A DNA stretch of 64,000 nucleotides from Apodemus sylvaticus (GCF_947179515.1 NC_067472.1:202451068-202515067), one strand, 5' to 3'; positions 22,648 through 34,916 are shown, counted from the stretch's first letter. Notes: generated from the letters alone by a model not told the origin. Numbers and translations are program-made.

Positions 22648-25600
22648 AGAGACCACTCACACAGACTCACACACACATACACCCAGTGTAAGAAATAAAT
22701 GAAGTTAATGGAAGAATTGTACACTGTATCCTCATACTTATAAATTTGTTAAACCCATGAGCATGCATGTGTGGGACCTTGAAAGGAATGGTTCTGAGAC
22801 ATCATTCATTCATTCATTCATTCAATCATTCATTAATTCCCCACAGATATCTGATGTGCTTTCAGGCAGCCTCTCTTTAAAACATATAAGACCACAACCA
22901 ATTCTCACAATTCTCTTGCCCTTGTGTACTGGAAGAGAGATCAATGACAAAAGCTAGAAGATAATCAGGTGTTGGGGGCAGTCATTAAAGAAACAGAAAC
23001 ACACCAAAAGCTTCAGAGAGTGAAGACTGGTCTGTAGGGAAGAGGTCGAAGGCAGCTCTCCAATGCACATTACACTGAGTGTGAGCAGGGGTCTAAGGTC
23101 AGTGAGGCAGGGCCATGTTCACACCCAAGGAGAGCACCATAGAGAGGAAATGACAAGCGACGACACGGAGCACATGGAGGTAATGCGCTGACCTCCACCA
23201 CGTAGGTCAGGGAGGCCCTCACCCCCACACCTCAGCTGAGCAATGCACACAGGCACTCAGGACACAGGGCGCCATCTTAGCCAAACACAAAAGTCCTAGT
23301 ATTGATGACTCTCTGTTCCCTTCTAGCCTCTCGCTACATCTGCGGCCGTCCATCTCCACCTGTACAGCCCACTGTTGAGTCAGTGCCGCCCAGCGTTGCT
23401 GAGGGGGGAAGCATTCTTCTCCTTGTTCACAATCTTCCAGAGCATCTTCAGTCCTTCTTCTGGTACAAAGGGCTGATTGTATTCAACAAGGTTGAGATTG
23501 CCCGTTACAGAACAGCCAAGAATTCAAGTGAGCTGGGCCCTGCCCACAGTGGTCGAGAAACGGTGTTCAGCAATGGCTCCCTGTTGCTACAGAATGTCAC
23601 CTGGAAAGACACGGGATTCTACACCCTACGAACTCTGAATATGCATAAGAAAACGGAATTAGCACACTTTTACCTCCAGGTGGACAGTAAGTGATTCTCT
23701 GTGATCATTCAGTGCTGGGTGGGGCTTTGGCACCCAGGCTGCCCATCCTGCCACGTGACTACCTCTTTTCCATACTTTATCCCCATGATGGAGTTTATCC
23801 ACTGTGTGCAGGACACACATGTAGGAGGGAAATACCCACGGGTCAGACTCTGTCTTCTGACTCACCCTCGTATCTAGGAGGACCTAAGATGGCCCACTGC
23901 TCTGTCGGTTGAGGTTCTTGCGATGCACGTGAGGAACCCGTGGCCTCCTCACAGAGTGGTGAGCATGAGGAAGCTCTGGCTCCAGTTGTCTGACCCAGGT
24001 TGGACTAACAATGTCCTGGGTACCATGTTCCAGGAGTTCTCCTGGTCTGAGCAGACTGTGAACAGTGGTCTTTGGCTGTCTACATCAATACAGTAGATTT
24101 CGTATCATTAAACACGGGAGTTTTTATAAAAATGAAAAGAAAAGTAAAAAACAACAGCAAAAAACCAAAGCAACCCAGGATTGTAATAGACAAAATGGAG
24201 AGAGCTGGTTCCTGCCTTTGTCCTCACAGTCTGCTCATCCTGCTCTTATAGCACATGTGACCAGGGTAGAAATGCTCACAGTGTACTGGCCCCTCCCACA
24301 TCAGTCACCAGTTGAAAGATGTACTATACATGTGCCCACCGACTCTGGCTTGTGTTATGTTGACATAAATCCTGCCAGCATAATTCCTGGGGCTGCTAAG
24401 AAGACCAGCCTGCTCCAAGCCCTCAGCCAGCCCTAGTCCTGGGGGTTGCAGGCAGAGTGGTAAGAACATGGATAACGTGAGATCAGAGGTTGACTGCAGG
24501 TACAAAGGAAATGAGAAGAGTCAGAAAGTGACTATTCATGGTGTGTAGAGACCAAGGTCATGGGGAGGTGTCATCTCAAAGTGCAGTGTGCATGAGTGTG
24601 TGCTGTGTCTGAGGGAGCACAGTGAGGGGGCGGCTGTGGAGACACCAAGGAGAGGGCAACATGCAGAGGAAGTGACTCCAGGGCACTGAGGGAACAGAGG
24701 CCATTTCACTGACTTCCTCAGGTGGGAGAGACACACACACCTGCATGTCTAGGCTGGGTGAAGAATCCATCTTGTGAGGACTCAGGCCACCACTTTTATA
24801 CCCAGCACAATGATCCCATGTGATGGCTTTTCTCCTTTCCCTTCCAGCCTCCCTTTCCTTGTGCTGTGACCCTCTCACCTCTGCCCAACTCACGATCGAG
24901 CCAGTGCCAGGACATGCTGCTGAAGGGGGCAGTGTTCTTCTCCAGGTCCGTAATCTGCCAGAAGAGCTGCAAACCTTTTCCTGGTACAAAGGAGTGTATA
25001 GCACTGAGGCCTTTAAAATTACAGAATACAGCGTAGCGACGAAGTCCATCTCTAGCGGACGTGCACACAGCAGAAGAGAGAAAGGGTACACCAATGGATC
25101 CTTGCTGCTCCAGGATGTCACCGAGAAGGACTCGGGCTTGTACACACTCGTAACGACAGACAGCAATTTCAAAATTGAAACAGCACATGTACAAGTCAAC
25201 GTACACAGTAAGTGACTCTCTATGGCTTCCAGCTGCTGGGTGTGGCTTTGCCTACTTCCGGAGTGGACTGTGAGGAGTGGGCTGTGCTCCTCTCTCCTCC
25301 ACCACACTGTGTCCTCACTTTGGCATTTGGCAGTTACTGCAGGGCACACCCGGTGTGGACCACCAGCATTAGATCAGAGCTCTTCCCCTTTCGTTTCCTG
25401 CAGAGGTAGACTCAGCCTAAGACCGTCAGACTTGGCCCTGACCCTTGGAGTCTCACCATGCCCACAGCCCTGATAGAGACTCCATGGGGTCTGATAAGTC
25501 CTAGCTGAGGAAGTCACGGAGTCCCCACACACAGCACCAGGAAGGCCTGTCCGCAAATCTCTGTGATGATTACATACATGGCGAGCCTGGAAAATGTTTT

Positions 25601-28533
25601 CGTCATTGCTTGGCTTTGGATATCTGTAAGCGCTGACGTGGTACACGGCTGTCCTGGCATGTGTCACCATCCATGCACTGCCGTGAGAGCCACTGTTGTG
25701 CTAGTTACCCTGGACATCTTCCACAGAGACCCCGCTAGGAATGCATAGCAGGACAGGAAGATCTGTGCCCCAGGCCATTCACTAGCTGCTTGGATGGCCT
25801 TATGCTACCCTCACAGGAAGGTCAGGGTCTCCAAGGTGATAGACAAAGGATACTGGTCCTTTTGGCAAATGTTTGTCCTCTGGTGTCCAGATCCTGGAAT
25901 TCTGTCTCACAGGCAAAAAAAAAAAAAAAAAATCTCAGAGTTGCTAAACTGGGCAGCTCCCAGACATGAGAAGCAATTCACTAGATGTCAAAGTAACTCA
26001 GCCTAAGACTTCAGAATCTATGCAATCTCGTGAGGGTCTTGCCTTCCTCAGAATGCAGAAAACTCAGAAAAGCAATTCTAGGCACCTCTCACTTAGGGTG
26101 TATTCTGGCTCCATCCCTGACCCTGCAGACCTGGACTTCTCCTGGGCAGTCTCTCAGACTATTTAACACATTACTCTGTCAGAGGATCCTGTGTTACTAG
26201 GTTCCAGGCTCTCCCACGGCATATCCCAGGGGGAATCACCTAGACAGAGGACAGCTGCCTCCCAGGAAGGTCATGGCTGACCCTAGGTGAGGTTCAGCCA
26301 GCACAGGATGCTGAGAGTCCCTCGGAAACTCTGCCTAGGTTTACGGGACCAGTGTCCTCTCTCTAGGGTCCAGGTGACCTCATGATTCTCAACCACATGT
26401 AACTCCCCACACAACCGCTCCTGGGTCTCATGGCAACACACCCTGACTGGTGACTCCAGTGAGCACGGGTCTGTCCCCTTCCTAGTCATCAGTCAGCAGA
26501 TCCCTTCCCAGTCCTCACAAGCATCTCTGTCATGTTCGTGTAGAGTTGATCCCACCTCAGTATTGAGAACAGGGGCAGCTTAGGATCCTGTGTCTTAAAG
26601 GACACACTGGGAGAGATGATTATCAGCCTTGTGCTTGGTTCCATCCCCCACAGCAGTCAGCATCACCCTGGGAAGGGCTCCTGCCTGGGCAGAGGCTGAG
26701 CTCAGAGGGGGAAGGCTGCAGAGCATGGGGACAGAGCTGGAGCAAATGCAGTTCTCCACAGAGGGAGGGCAGAGCAGGCATGCGGCCACGGCGGTCCACT
26801 GTGTACTTCTCCGCAAAGCATGCAGCCCTGGTCATGTCTCCTGCTCACTGGGGAGGAGGACAGGGCCTGACTGTGTGGGAGCAGGGGAGCTACCAAGGAA
26901 TGACAGGAAAGGCTCCCTCAAGGTGACCTCTGACCTCCATCTAGGGGCTGTGGCTGTCATTAAGCATACACACAGGATGGTGCACACCTGCACCTCACCC
27001 ACACCCATACCCCTCCACACACCTCCATATTCTAACTGGAGCTGGCGGTTTAACCAGTGGCAGTAGCTCCAAGTATCAGAATGTCATTAACAGTAGGACA
27101 TCCAAGAACTTTTCACATCTGCCTATCTACACACAGGCATACGAGCCTGTGTAGGCACTGGACCTTAAAATATCTAGTCAGACATTTTTACTAACAAGGG
27201 CCTATCTGTAATGGGCTGAAAGACAGACCAGGACGGCCATGTCAAGGTGAGGTAAGGTGCTGACTGGACCAGAATGGAGGTTGGGGAGTGAAAACCTGGG
27301 GTCTGTAGAGGAAGAAGTGAGAGGAATTTTGCCTGCACCCCTCATCTTCTGAGAGTGAGCAGGCGTGTGCGGACGGTGAGCGTGGAGACTCCTGAGGACA
27401 GAGTTCCCCACAGCAGAAGCCACACACAATCAGAATCATGGGTGTCCTTCGCTCAGTCCCTCTGACCTGTGCAGACTCCCACCCACCTCCGCAGAGCGAA
27501 GGGTCTATGCTTCTCTGCTCCCAGGGCCCCATCTTTTCACCAAAGAGCAAGGTGTCAATATGGAGGGTGTGAGCTTTCCTTTCTTCCTTCCCTCTCCATC
27601 TGTGTCATCCTCCCGCCATGGTCCAGCTTCCCGCTGCATCAGCAGGAGGAGAATCAGGAAGCCAAGGATGCAGACTCAACTCTTCTTGTCTCCAGAGAGC
27701 TTCTCCTCAGGACTCGCTTTGGACTTCCTGTCTTGGCTGGGTGTCCAAGTCCCATTGGCTGTAGGACAGCTCTGCACTGCCATGACAGCTGCAGTCATAT
27801 AGGTCACCTGTGCTCCTCCTACTCCTGCGTCTCAATGGACAGGTGCCAGGACAGACGCCAACTGTTCCCATGGACTTAGGAGACATAGGGAAAGAGAACG
27901 TCCCCAAGGAAAGGGCAGAGGTAACAGTTATCCGGGCACCTCCTTGTCCTCAGGAGTCCAGGCTAGGGTCATGGAGCAGATGCTGCTGCCGTGAGCAGCT
28001 TCCCCATCCCCAGGTCAGAATATAGCTCATCCCTAATCTTAACTCATAGGCTCTGCTGTGACCATGCACAGTGGTTGAATCAGTGTCACACAACCCATGG
28101 GTCCCAGATGCAAACACAACACATGACTGTGGTCGCAGCTCCAAGTTGTCCTCCTGGAAGCTTTATGAAGTGTGAGCTATAGTGGGGCTGGGTGAGCTGT
28201 CTGGAGGATGACGGTCCCTCCTCTGTTCCCCTCCTCTGTTTCTTTGCAGAGCTTGCCACACAGCCTTTCATGAGAGCCACGGCCAGCAGCATCAGAGTGC
28301 AGAGCTCAGTGGTCTTCACTTGCTTCTCAGACATCACTGGGGTCTCCATCCGTTGGCTCTTCAATAATCACAGTCTGCAGCTCACAGAGAGGATGACCCT
28401 GTCCCCGTCAAAGTGCCAACTCAGGATCCATGCTGTCAGGGAGGAGGATGCTGGAGCGTATCAATGTGAGGCCTTCAACCCAGTCAGCTCGAAGCCCAGT
28501 CTCCCTGTCAGCCTGGTGGTGACGAAGGAGTGA
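18922..28533 (+). CDS. Psg: Pregnancy-specific glycoprotein-like gene 1 (five coding exons)
   Basis: Join of 18922-18985, 20097-20456, 23327-23686, 24848-25207 and 28250-28533; all introns are phase 1 and GT/AG. The product is 475 residues. Residues 1-34 are a signal peptide (MEVSSEHLNKGC..., cut predicted before QVTVEY). N1 is about residues 35-141, N2 142-261, N3 262-381 and A 382-475. The N domains are V-type folds without the cysteine pair (NLPENL, WYKG and DTGFY motifs). A is a C2-type domain with its cysteine pair and ends the protein, so it is secreted. Sequons include NGS and NVT in N1, NSS, NGS and NVT in N2, NGS in N3 and NHS in A. N1 has no RGD. In rodents this N-N-N-A layout is diagnostic of Psg, which are placental trophoblast products with immunomodulatory and angiogenic roles. 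The paralogue number is not assignable. Confidence 0.9.
19541..19605. repeat. CT-rich tract in intron 1, gene 1
   Basis: This is a polypyrimidine (CCCT)n stretch in intron 1. It is shared with 38103-38165 and 53933-53990. Confidence 0.85.
19797..19871. repeat. (GGA)n trinucleotide repeat in intron 1, gene 1
   Basis: This is a long GGA/GAG run, interrupted by GAC and GAA. The orthologous tracts are much shorter (38358-38399, 54187-54238). It lies in intron 1, so the poly-Glu and poly-Arg frames are not expected to be translated. Confidence 0.93.
20097..20456 (+). CDS. Psg: Gene 1 exon 2, second half of leader and N1 domain
   Basis: The exon is 360 nt, between acceptor CCCTTCTAG and donor GTAAGTA. 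It encodes the rest of the signal peptide (SLLTCCLLPTTA) and the N1 domain that starts QVTVEY. Gene-specific residues are ILWYKGEIDSRQGIALYS and AYGRLVTG. N1 is the receptor-facing domain in the family. Confidence 0.93.
22191..22234 (+). pseudogene. Fossil leader exon in intron 2, gene 1
   Basis: The segment CAAAGGCTGTAGCACCTGG, followed by CCTCCTGACCATGGGTGAG, aligns with the leader-exon stretch CAAGGGCTGTAACCCCTGG and its donor. It ends about 1.10 kb before the N2 exon. The real leader is 1.11 kb before N1. It has no usable frame or start. Orthologous copies are at 40517-40560 and 56545-56588. Confidence 0.55.
22610..22645. repeat. (CA)n microsatellite in intron 2, gene 1
   Basis: This is a simple CA repeat that is greatly expanded and interrupted in gene 2 (40935-41069) and gene 3 (56898-57075). 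Confidence 0.95.
22800..22836. repeat. (CATT)n microsatellite in intron 2, gene 1
   Basis: Tetranucleotide CATT/ATTC repeat. Copies with different unit numbers lie at 41192-41218 and 57192-57226. Confidence 0.9.
23327..23686 (+). CDS. Psg: Gene 1 exon 3, N2 domain
   Basis: The exon is 360 nt, with acceptor CCCTTCTAG and donor GTAAGTG. The first 14 or so residues (SSRYICGRPSPPVQ) replace the signal-peptide half of an N exon and form a linker with one cysteine. A V-type domain follows (HNLPEHLQSFFWYKG, DTGFYTLRT), with NSS, NGS and NVT sequons. It is almost identical in the three genes. Confidence 0.93.
24848..25207 (+). CDS. Psg: Gene 1 exon 4, N3 domain
   Basis: The exon is 360 nt, with acceptor CCCTTCCAG and donor GTAAGTG. 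It opens with a leader-like relic (TSLSLCCDPLTSAQ), then a V-type domain (VRNLPEELQTFSWYKG, DSGLYTL). There is one sequon (NGS); the position that is NVT elsewhere is DVT here. Confidence 0.93.
25915..25932. repeat. A18 homopolymer in intron 4, gene 1
   Basis: This is a poly-A run. The orthologous tracts are 8 bases in gene 2 (44291-44298) and 18 in gene 3 (60311-60328). Confidence 0.9.
26640..26858 (+). pseudogene. Fossil promoter and leader exon in intron 4, gene 1
   Basis: The stretch CTGGGAAGGGCTCCTGCC, then GCTCAGAGGGGGAAGGCTGC, aligns with the true upstream region (CTGGGAAGTGCTCCTGCT, GCTCAGAAGGAGGAAGGAC at 18799-18850). About 100 bp on, GCAGCCCTGG and CTCCTGCTCACTGGGG match the leader exon and its donor. 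No N exon follows, so an N module seems to have been lost here. Orthologues are at 45048-45262 and 61034-61250. Confidence 0.5.
28250..28533 (+). CDS. Psg: Gene 1 exon 5, A domain and stop
   Basis: The exon has 284 coding nt after acceptor TTTGCAG. It starts KLATQPFMRATASS and ends in TGA at 28531-28533. The C2-type domain has two framework cysteines plus the SPSKCQLRI cysteine. Its protein is identical to that of genes 2 and 3. Confidence 0.93.
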
Positions 28534-28664
28534 CCCCTCCTCTCATGGTACATCTGCCTGGGGACCTTTATGTATTGAGATGTCCACACTTACCGACCCT
28601 TGCCTGTTACAGATTTCCATTCGTTCTCATCGCCACTGGACATTTCTTCCATGCCTCCTAGACT

Positions 28665-29055
28665 GACTGGTTTTGTGTGTCAACTTGACACAGACTGTAC
28701 TTATCACGGAGAAAGGAGCTTCAGTTGGGGGAATGCCTGCATGAGACCCTGCTGTGGGGCATTTTCTCAATCAGTGATAAAGTGGGGAGGGCCCATGGTT
28801 GGTGGTGCCATCCCTGGGCTGTTCGTCCTGGGTTCTATAAGAGAGCAGGCTGAGAAAGCCAGGGAAGTGAGCCAGTAAGGAACATCCCTCCATGGCCTCT
28901 GCATCAGCTCCTGCTTCCTGACCTGCTTGAATTGCAGTCTTGACTTCCTTTGGTGATGAACAGCTGTATGGAGTTGTAAGGTGAATAAACCCTTCCCTCC
29001 TCAACTTGCTTCTTGATCATGATGTTTATACAGGAATAGAGACCCTGAGTAAGAC
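28665..29055 (+). repeat. R1 repeat after gene 1, candidate 3' end
   Basis: This is the orthologue of 651-1041. AATAAA at 28984-28989 lies about 450 bp after the A-exon stop and is the nearest good polyadenylation signal. Confidence 0.7.
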
Positions 29056-29059
29056 AGCT

Positions 29060-29445
29060 CCCAACACCTGATCCTGAACCCCTCTGTTCTCTTCCACATC
29101 AGCTCTCCTACCCAGTTCCCTCCGTCATGTGCCTTCTACAACTATTTTCCCCCCTTCTAAGTGAGACTCAAGCATCCTCCTTTGGGCCTTCCAACTTTTT
29201 GTGCTGCATCGAGTCTGTTGAGTGTAGTGTGTATGTCTTGTATTTTATGTCTAATATCCATTTATGAGTGAGTACATACCATGCATACCATTTTTGGACT
29301 GAGTTACATCACTCAGCATGATGTTCTCAAGTACCATCCATTTGCCTTAGAATTAATGATGTCTTTGTTTTTAGTAGTTGACTAGCATTCCATGGTGTGT
29401 ATGGCACCACACTGTCTGTATCCATTCTTCCAAGCTGAGGCTACG
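29060..29445 (-). mobile_element. Old LINE-1 3' end fragment, unit 1
   Basis: Orthologue of 1046-1430; same truncation and orientation. Confidence 0.75.
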
Positions 29446-29569
29446 CTCCCCACACTTCTCAGCTCACTCTTCATGCACAGTGCAGCCCAAGGAGAAAGTG
29501 TTCCCTTGTCCTTAATGGACAGAGTTTCATGCCTTTTCAGAAACAAAGGGGGAACTGAGGTTGACAGGT

Positions 29570-30669
29570 GTCTTAGTTAGGGTTTTACTGCGATGCACAG
29601 ACACCAGGACCAGTGCAAGTCTTACACAAGACAACATTCAGTTGTGATTGGTTTACAGGTCAGAGATTCAGGCTTGTATTCTCAAGGCAGGAACATGGTA
29701 GAGCCTGGGCAGATATGGTGTAGTAGACCTGAGAGTTCTCCATCTTCATCTGAGGGCTGTTTGCAGATTCCTCCCTCTCAGGCAGCTAGGGCTATGGTAT
29801 TAAAGTCCAAACCCATGGTGAAACATCTATGCCATCAAGACCACACCTCCAGTAGTGCCACTCCCCGGCCCAAGCATATACAAACCATCACATTCCACTC
29901 CTTGGCCCCCATAGGCTTGTCCAAGCATATGTGTCTATAGGGGTGATACCTAAACAGCATAATAAAAGTATATTTAGTCCAACTTCCAATTTCCCCATGG
30001 TCTATAGCAGCCTCAACCATGTTAAAAGTTGAAACTTCAAAGTTTCTTCTGAGATTTAGCCAATCACTTAACTCTAATCCCCAAAGCATGACGGGAAACC
30101 AGCTGGGCAGACTCCAAACTCTGCCTCTCCACGTCTGATATCAAAGTGGTTTTCATATCTGAACTCCTTTTTCATCTTTGATGACTGCAACAAACTTCTT
30201 TCTCCTGGGCTGGTTCCACTCCTTGTTAGCAGCTTTCCTGAGCAGATAGCCCATGGCTGTGTCATCTCGAACACGTTCCGGTCTCCAAGGCAGCTTCAAT
30301 GTTGTAGCTTGTTGTTCCAATGTCTGGGATCCACACATGATCTGCTGGTCTCCTTGTAACGGCTGAGATCACTTCCCCAGCTCTGCCCTCTGTATCTCTC
30401 TAAGCTCAGGCTGATCCACCCTGTTCTGCTGCTGTTCTTGATGATTGTTCCATGGTATTCGACATCTCCAAAATACTGGGTTCTTGCACTGCAAGTAGGC
30501 TTCATCAATAACCTCTCATAGGCTCTCTGCATGGTGCCGAGCCTCAAATTCTGTGCATAATTTCTTCAGTCCTGGGCTGACAACTGCAACTGAGGCTGTA
30601 CCTTCATCAGTGTCCTTCTATGGACTCTCACAGTGACAAGCCTCAGATGCTTTTCCTGACCCCTTCATG
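29570..30669. repeat. R2 repeat, long copy between genes 1 and 2
   Basis: This is a dispersed rodent element of about 1.1 kb, shared with 48006-49080. It abuts the provirus leader fragment at about 30670. The copy is complete enough to include the segment CTTCTTTCTCCTGGGCTGG near 30197. I do not name the family. Confidence 0.6.
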
Positions 30670-31297
30670 CCCTGTGTGCTCCTAGCAGTTCCCCTCAAGA
30701 CAGTTATTGGAGAGATATTGGAGATGTCACCTCTGTGCCCAGAAGTGAAAGTGTGGTTGGGAGATCACTCCCTCCTGGTGGGCAGTGCACAGAGGGAGGT
30801 GGAGCTGCCTGGCTCCCTGGTGCAAATGTGTCATTTGTCTTTCACAAGATTTCCTTATGCTCTGCAGATCTCTCAGAAAGTTTCCAACATTCAGATAGAT
30901 TAGCCGCCACATAAACCACAATCTTTTGTGCCACCGTGCAAGTACTCACCTGCTCAGACCACATAGAAAATTTCTGACATTCAGATTCCTTAGCACAGAC
31001 CAAACCTAGAAGAATCACCATGGTAATATAAGCCACCAGGTTCCACACAAATAAACCATCTCAGAGGAGCTGGAAGTGTTCCACATTTGCCTTTACACAG
31101 CGTGCTCCATCCTGCTCTGCAGATCTCACACAGAAATGTCAGATAAATCTAGTGCTGGGACAAGGAAAAAGCAGGGAGTTTAACACAGTGTTACAATCAT
31201 AAAAACACAAATACCTAGACTAGTTTTGCCAGCTTCAGGGCCCTCCAGATCAGTAGTCCTCTGTGTCACAGGGAACTTCCCAGCCAACTTACCAAAA
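30670..31297 (-). mobile_element. Provirus leader and primer binding site, unit 2
   Basis: Orthologue of 11656-12287. The primer binding site is at 31277-31294 (minus). Confidence 0.6.
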
Positions 31298-31855
31298 TGT
31301 TGTGTCAGGGAAATGTTTGTGGTTCCCCAAAACACACACAGAAGCCAATCTGATGCGACTCACAGCATGGTCTTTATGCTATTTATGTGAGCTACGCCCA
31401 CCCCCACCCACGCCCCAACACAGCAGCATAATGCAGGACAGTTTGGTGGTGGGGGAGCCTCGACTGTCTACCGGGGAAAGGCTTTATAGTAAACAGCAAG
31501 CAGGGAATTTGCGTGTAATCCTCTAATTGGACAGCTGTTGTGGCCTTTAACATAATTGACTGGTGTTGGGAGTCATATCATAGACTTCACTTCTGCTCCC
31601 CTCTGAATTGGTGGTTGTTAGGCAAGGGGCGGGCTTGTAACATGGAATGTATATTTGTTGGGGAAATAACCTGGAGACACCAGTCTTGTTGGGGATTAAT
31701 TGGAGCTAGAGTTGGAGCCTGGAGTAGGCTCAGGTTTTGTTGCAGGGCCACTTGGAACCTAATGCTGGGTACTAACCTGTTAGTTTACCTGAGTTCAAAC
31801 TTAGGTCAGATTTTCTGAAATGGAGTCTGAATTTAAGAGCTTTAGCATCTCCTCA
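31298..31855 (-). mobile_element. Endogenous retrovirus LTR, unit 2
   Basis: Orthologue of 12288-12848. It lies about 5.6 kb upstream of the gene 2 leader and is oriented away from the gene. Confidence 0.7.
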
Positions 31856-32057
31856 TCATCTTTATTTAGCAATGAGAACTAACTGAGTGCAGGTTCCCAG
31901 AATCTACTTGCAGACCCTCTTGTGCAAGCTTTGGGGTGGGCAGTTAGTATTAGCAGTGACATCCTTTTAATAATTTGTGCTGTTTTGGAATTTTAGAATT
32001 CATCAGCCAGTGTAGACAAACTGAAATATCAGAATGTTTTACCTTATTGAGGGCACG

Positions 32058-32080
32058 GTGTATGTGTATTTGTGTGTGAG

Positions 32081-32160
<80 letters not shown>

Positions 32161-32170
32161 AGAGAGAGAC
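32058..32170. repeat. (TG)n(GA)n microsatellite, unit 2
   Basis: Orthologue of 13051-13155 with a longer GA part. Confidence 0.95.
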
Positions 32171-33881
32171 ACACAGAGCTAAAGAGACAAGACACCGAGA
32201 GACAAAGAATGTGTGCGTACATGTCTGTCTCTGTGTGCATACATGTCTCTGTGCATATGTCAACTCTGCCATAGAATCAGGATAAGACCAGTTTTTGAGA
32301 CTCTCGCTATAAATGCATCATGAGAAGGATCCTTGGGCCTGAGAATCTGGCTGCAGAAGCAGTGGGGTCTTTCTAGAAGGGGGACAACCATGAAGTCCTG
32401 GCTCTGTATGAGTGTCCTAGAATACTGAGTCTAGGTGCGCTGGGCTAGTGCGTGCAGTCCTGGAATCTGACCTATCAGAGCTAACAGAGCAGAATGATTG
32501 ATTAACAATCTGAATGTCTGAGCTCAGGGATCCAGAGAACAGTCAGGGAACAGTGCCCTGGCACGAGAGCCATGGTTCAGTCTGTCCCTGGGCGTCTCCT
32601 TCTGTGTCTCAGACTGGAGAACACAGCTACACAGATGCCCAGGCCATCAGCCAACTGTTCTGATGGCTTATGAGACTTTACAGGAAGGTCAGGGTCCCCA
32701 TGAGAGGGACAGAGGGCATAGGTCCTCTTGATGATTCATGTCCTCAGGGAAGAAGTCTAATGAATCGTCTCCTGCAGACAAACGGTAAGGGACGCAGCTG
32801 ATCTGGGCAGCCGTCCTGCCCCAGTGTCAGGGCCTTGCTCGTTTTTAAGGCTACCTTGTAGACACTGCGACATTTGTTCCCCAAGTGTGCTGTCTGTTGC
32901 TAGGAAACAGAGACACAGGGACACAGTGGCCACATGAGCCTCCCACAGACCACAGGTGACAGATGGGAAGCACCAGGTCTCTGTCTCCAGCCCCGTGTCC
33001 AGGGATCCACCCTGGAGCCTTCTCAGGTGTCTGTAAATCACAGAGGAGCTCATGTTGACCTTGGACATCAGCTGCTTAAGGGGACATCTTGTCCAAATAC
33101 TGAGAACAAACGGACAGTCAGATGTGTCTCCAGAAGTAACCCTCATGTCTGTGAAGGATTTCTGAAGCATTCAGGCCTCCTGAGGCCATGGACTAGACAG
33201 GCAGTCATGTGACCGCTGCTGTCCAAAAGTCGCTCCTCCTGGAACACCGTGGACAGGGTTCTGCTTCCCTCCCATCAGATCCTGCATCTATCCAGGGCTT
33301 CCTTGGCTCAGGAGTCACTGATTTCAAACAACGTTACCATCTCCCCTCTGTGTGGGTACCAGGCATGGATGCTGCCAAGATGACAATCACATAAAATATT
33401 GAAATAATGCAAATAGAAACCGCTGTATCAGGAATTATATCTGCTTGGTCCTCACCTGTGGAGGACAGGGTGTTCCAGGTGAAGGAAGAAGGTGGTTTTC
33501 TCTCAATCCTCCTTGCCTGCCTCTCATATCCTCCATTCTTCTGAGGCTTGTCCTCTGTCATGTGTGGTCCGTGCCTCCTGTCAGTCAACATGGAACCCCT
33601 GGTAAGGTGAGCACATGCTATGATGGTCTAGCCTGGGTGGTGACCCAGTCCTGTTCATTGTCTCCTGTGACATTTCCCAACAGAAATCAAGCACCGAGGA
33701 CAGGCTGTGGATGTTTCTACGGGAAGTTCAGTGTGCAGTCTTCCTGTGTCTGATGTGGAGGACAACTTTAGGCAGCAATGCTTTGGAGGGTGCTGGCCTG
33801 GGCTCAGCAGCAGAGGTCAGTGCAGCTGGAGGGACACAGCTCCAAGGTGCAAGGCAGACAGTTGGTCCCTGAGGACCAGAG
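32171..33881. other. Intergenic region upstream of gene 2
   Basis: It is colinear with 13156-14856. No gene is supported. Confidence 0.45.
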
Positions 33882-34005
33882 GAGACACTGGGGCGATGGC
33901 TCCAGGTCCTCAGAGACACTGGGGCGTTGGGTCCAGGTCCTCGGAGGCACTGGGGTGGTGTGTCCAGGTCCTCAGAGACACTGGGGCGATGGCTCCAGGT
34001 CCCAC
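33882..34005. repeat. 31-bp minisatellite, about 4 copies, unit 2 only
   Basis: Four tandem copies of a 31-bp unit beginning GAGACACTGGGGCGATGGCT. The first and last copies are the most alike and the middle two have diverged. Unit 1 has a single copy at about 14857-14887. Confidence 0.85.
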
Positions 34006-34916
34006 CTGTGGAGGGTAAATGGTCACAGCCTCTGAGCAGGTGACAGGCTAAAGCTGAGGACAGCAGGACTCTCACTTACTCATGTCGTAACTGACAGAGG
34101 ATCCTAGAGATGTGAAACCTGGAACCCAGTGAGTGTCACCTACAGTGACCTGAACACTAACTGTGGGGATAACAGTGCTGAGCATATTAATCATTAAGTG
34201 TATTAATAAGTCCCGTCCCATCCTTGCTACAAGTGTTTAAATATAGAGGCATAGAGCCAGGACACTTGGTCACCCTGGGTTTATGACGCAGATCCTCCTC
34301 CCCCTGTGAGGACCAGGACATCCTGGCCTGGCCCAAGCACATGCAGCCAGGCCCAGAATTGAGCCACAGTGGGTTGGAGGGACTTCTCTCGCCTAGAGAG
34401 GCTTAGGGTTGTGCAGCGGACATCTTGGACCCAGATTTAATGAACACATGGGTTTAGACTGTTTCTTCTCTGTGTGTGCTGTTGATAGACCAGGGCTCGT
34501 GCATGCTACATGAGAACTCTTCTACAACCCTGCACCCCACATCTGCCTGGGACCTGTTTAACTGGGGTTACAGTGCAGATACTCTATCCTTCTCTAGACC
34601 AGGATTTCCCTCTGCTGACATCCGGTGTGGCTTTATTGGGTTTGCTCCAGTGGCTCAGATGTCCGGCTGATATTCCCCTCAGACACTCATTTCCACCCAG
34701 CTCACCCCTGCCCCTCCCGGCCAGGCAGGCTCTCCTGCTCTAGCACATTAGTCTTGGGTCATGACAGGGAAGCCCGGGTGCCTCCCCAGTGCTCTTTGTT
34801 CCCAGCAGTTCCACCCCTACCTGTGCATCCTACACTCGCCTTGTCCAGAGCTTGACCATTGGCCTCGATAGGGTCAATTACAGGCCTTGGGAAGTGCATT
34901 ATTGAAATGTCAGCAC

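Noticed and set aside
24576..25349. Minus-strand ORF of 257 codons over N3, also in units 2 and 3
   Set aside because: It is antisense to a real exon, and its conservation follows from the near-identity of the DNA. It has no domain signature.
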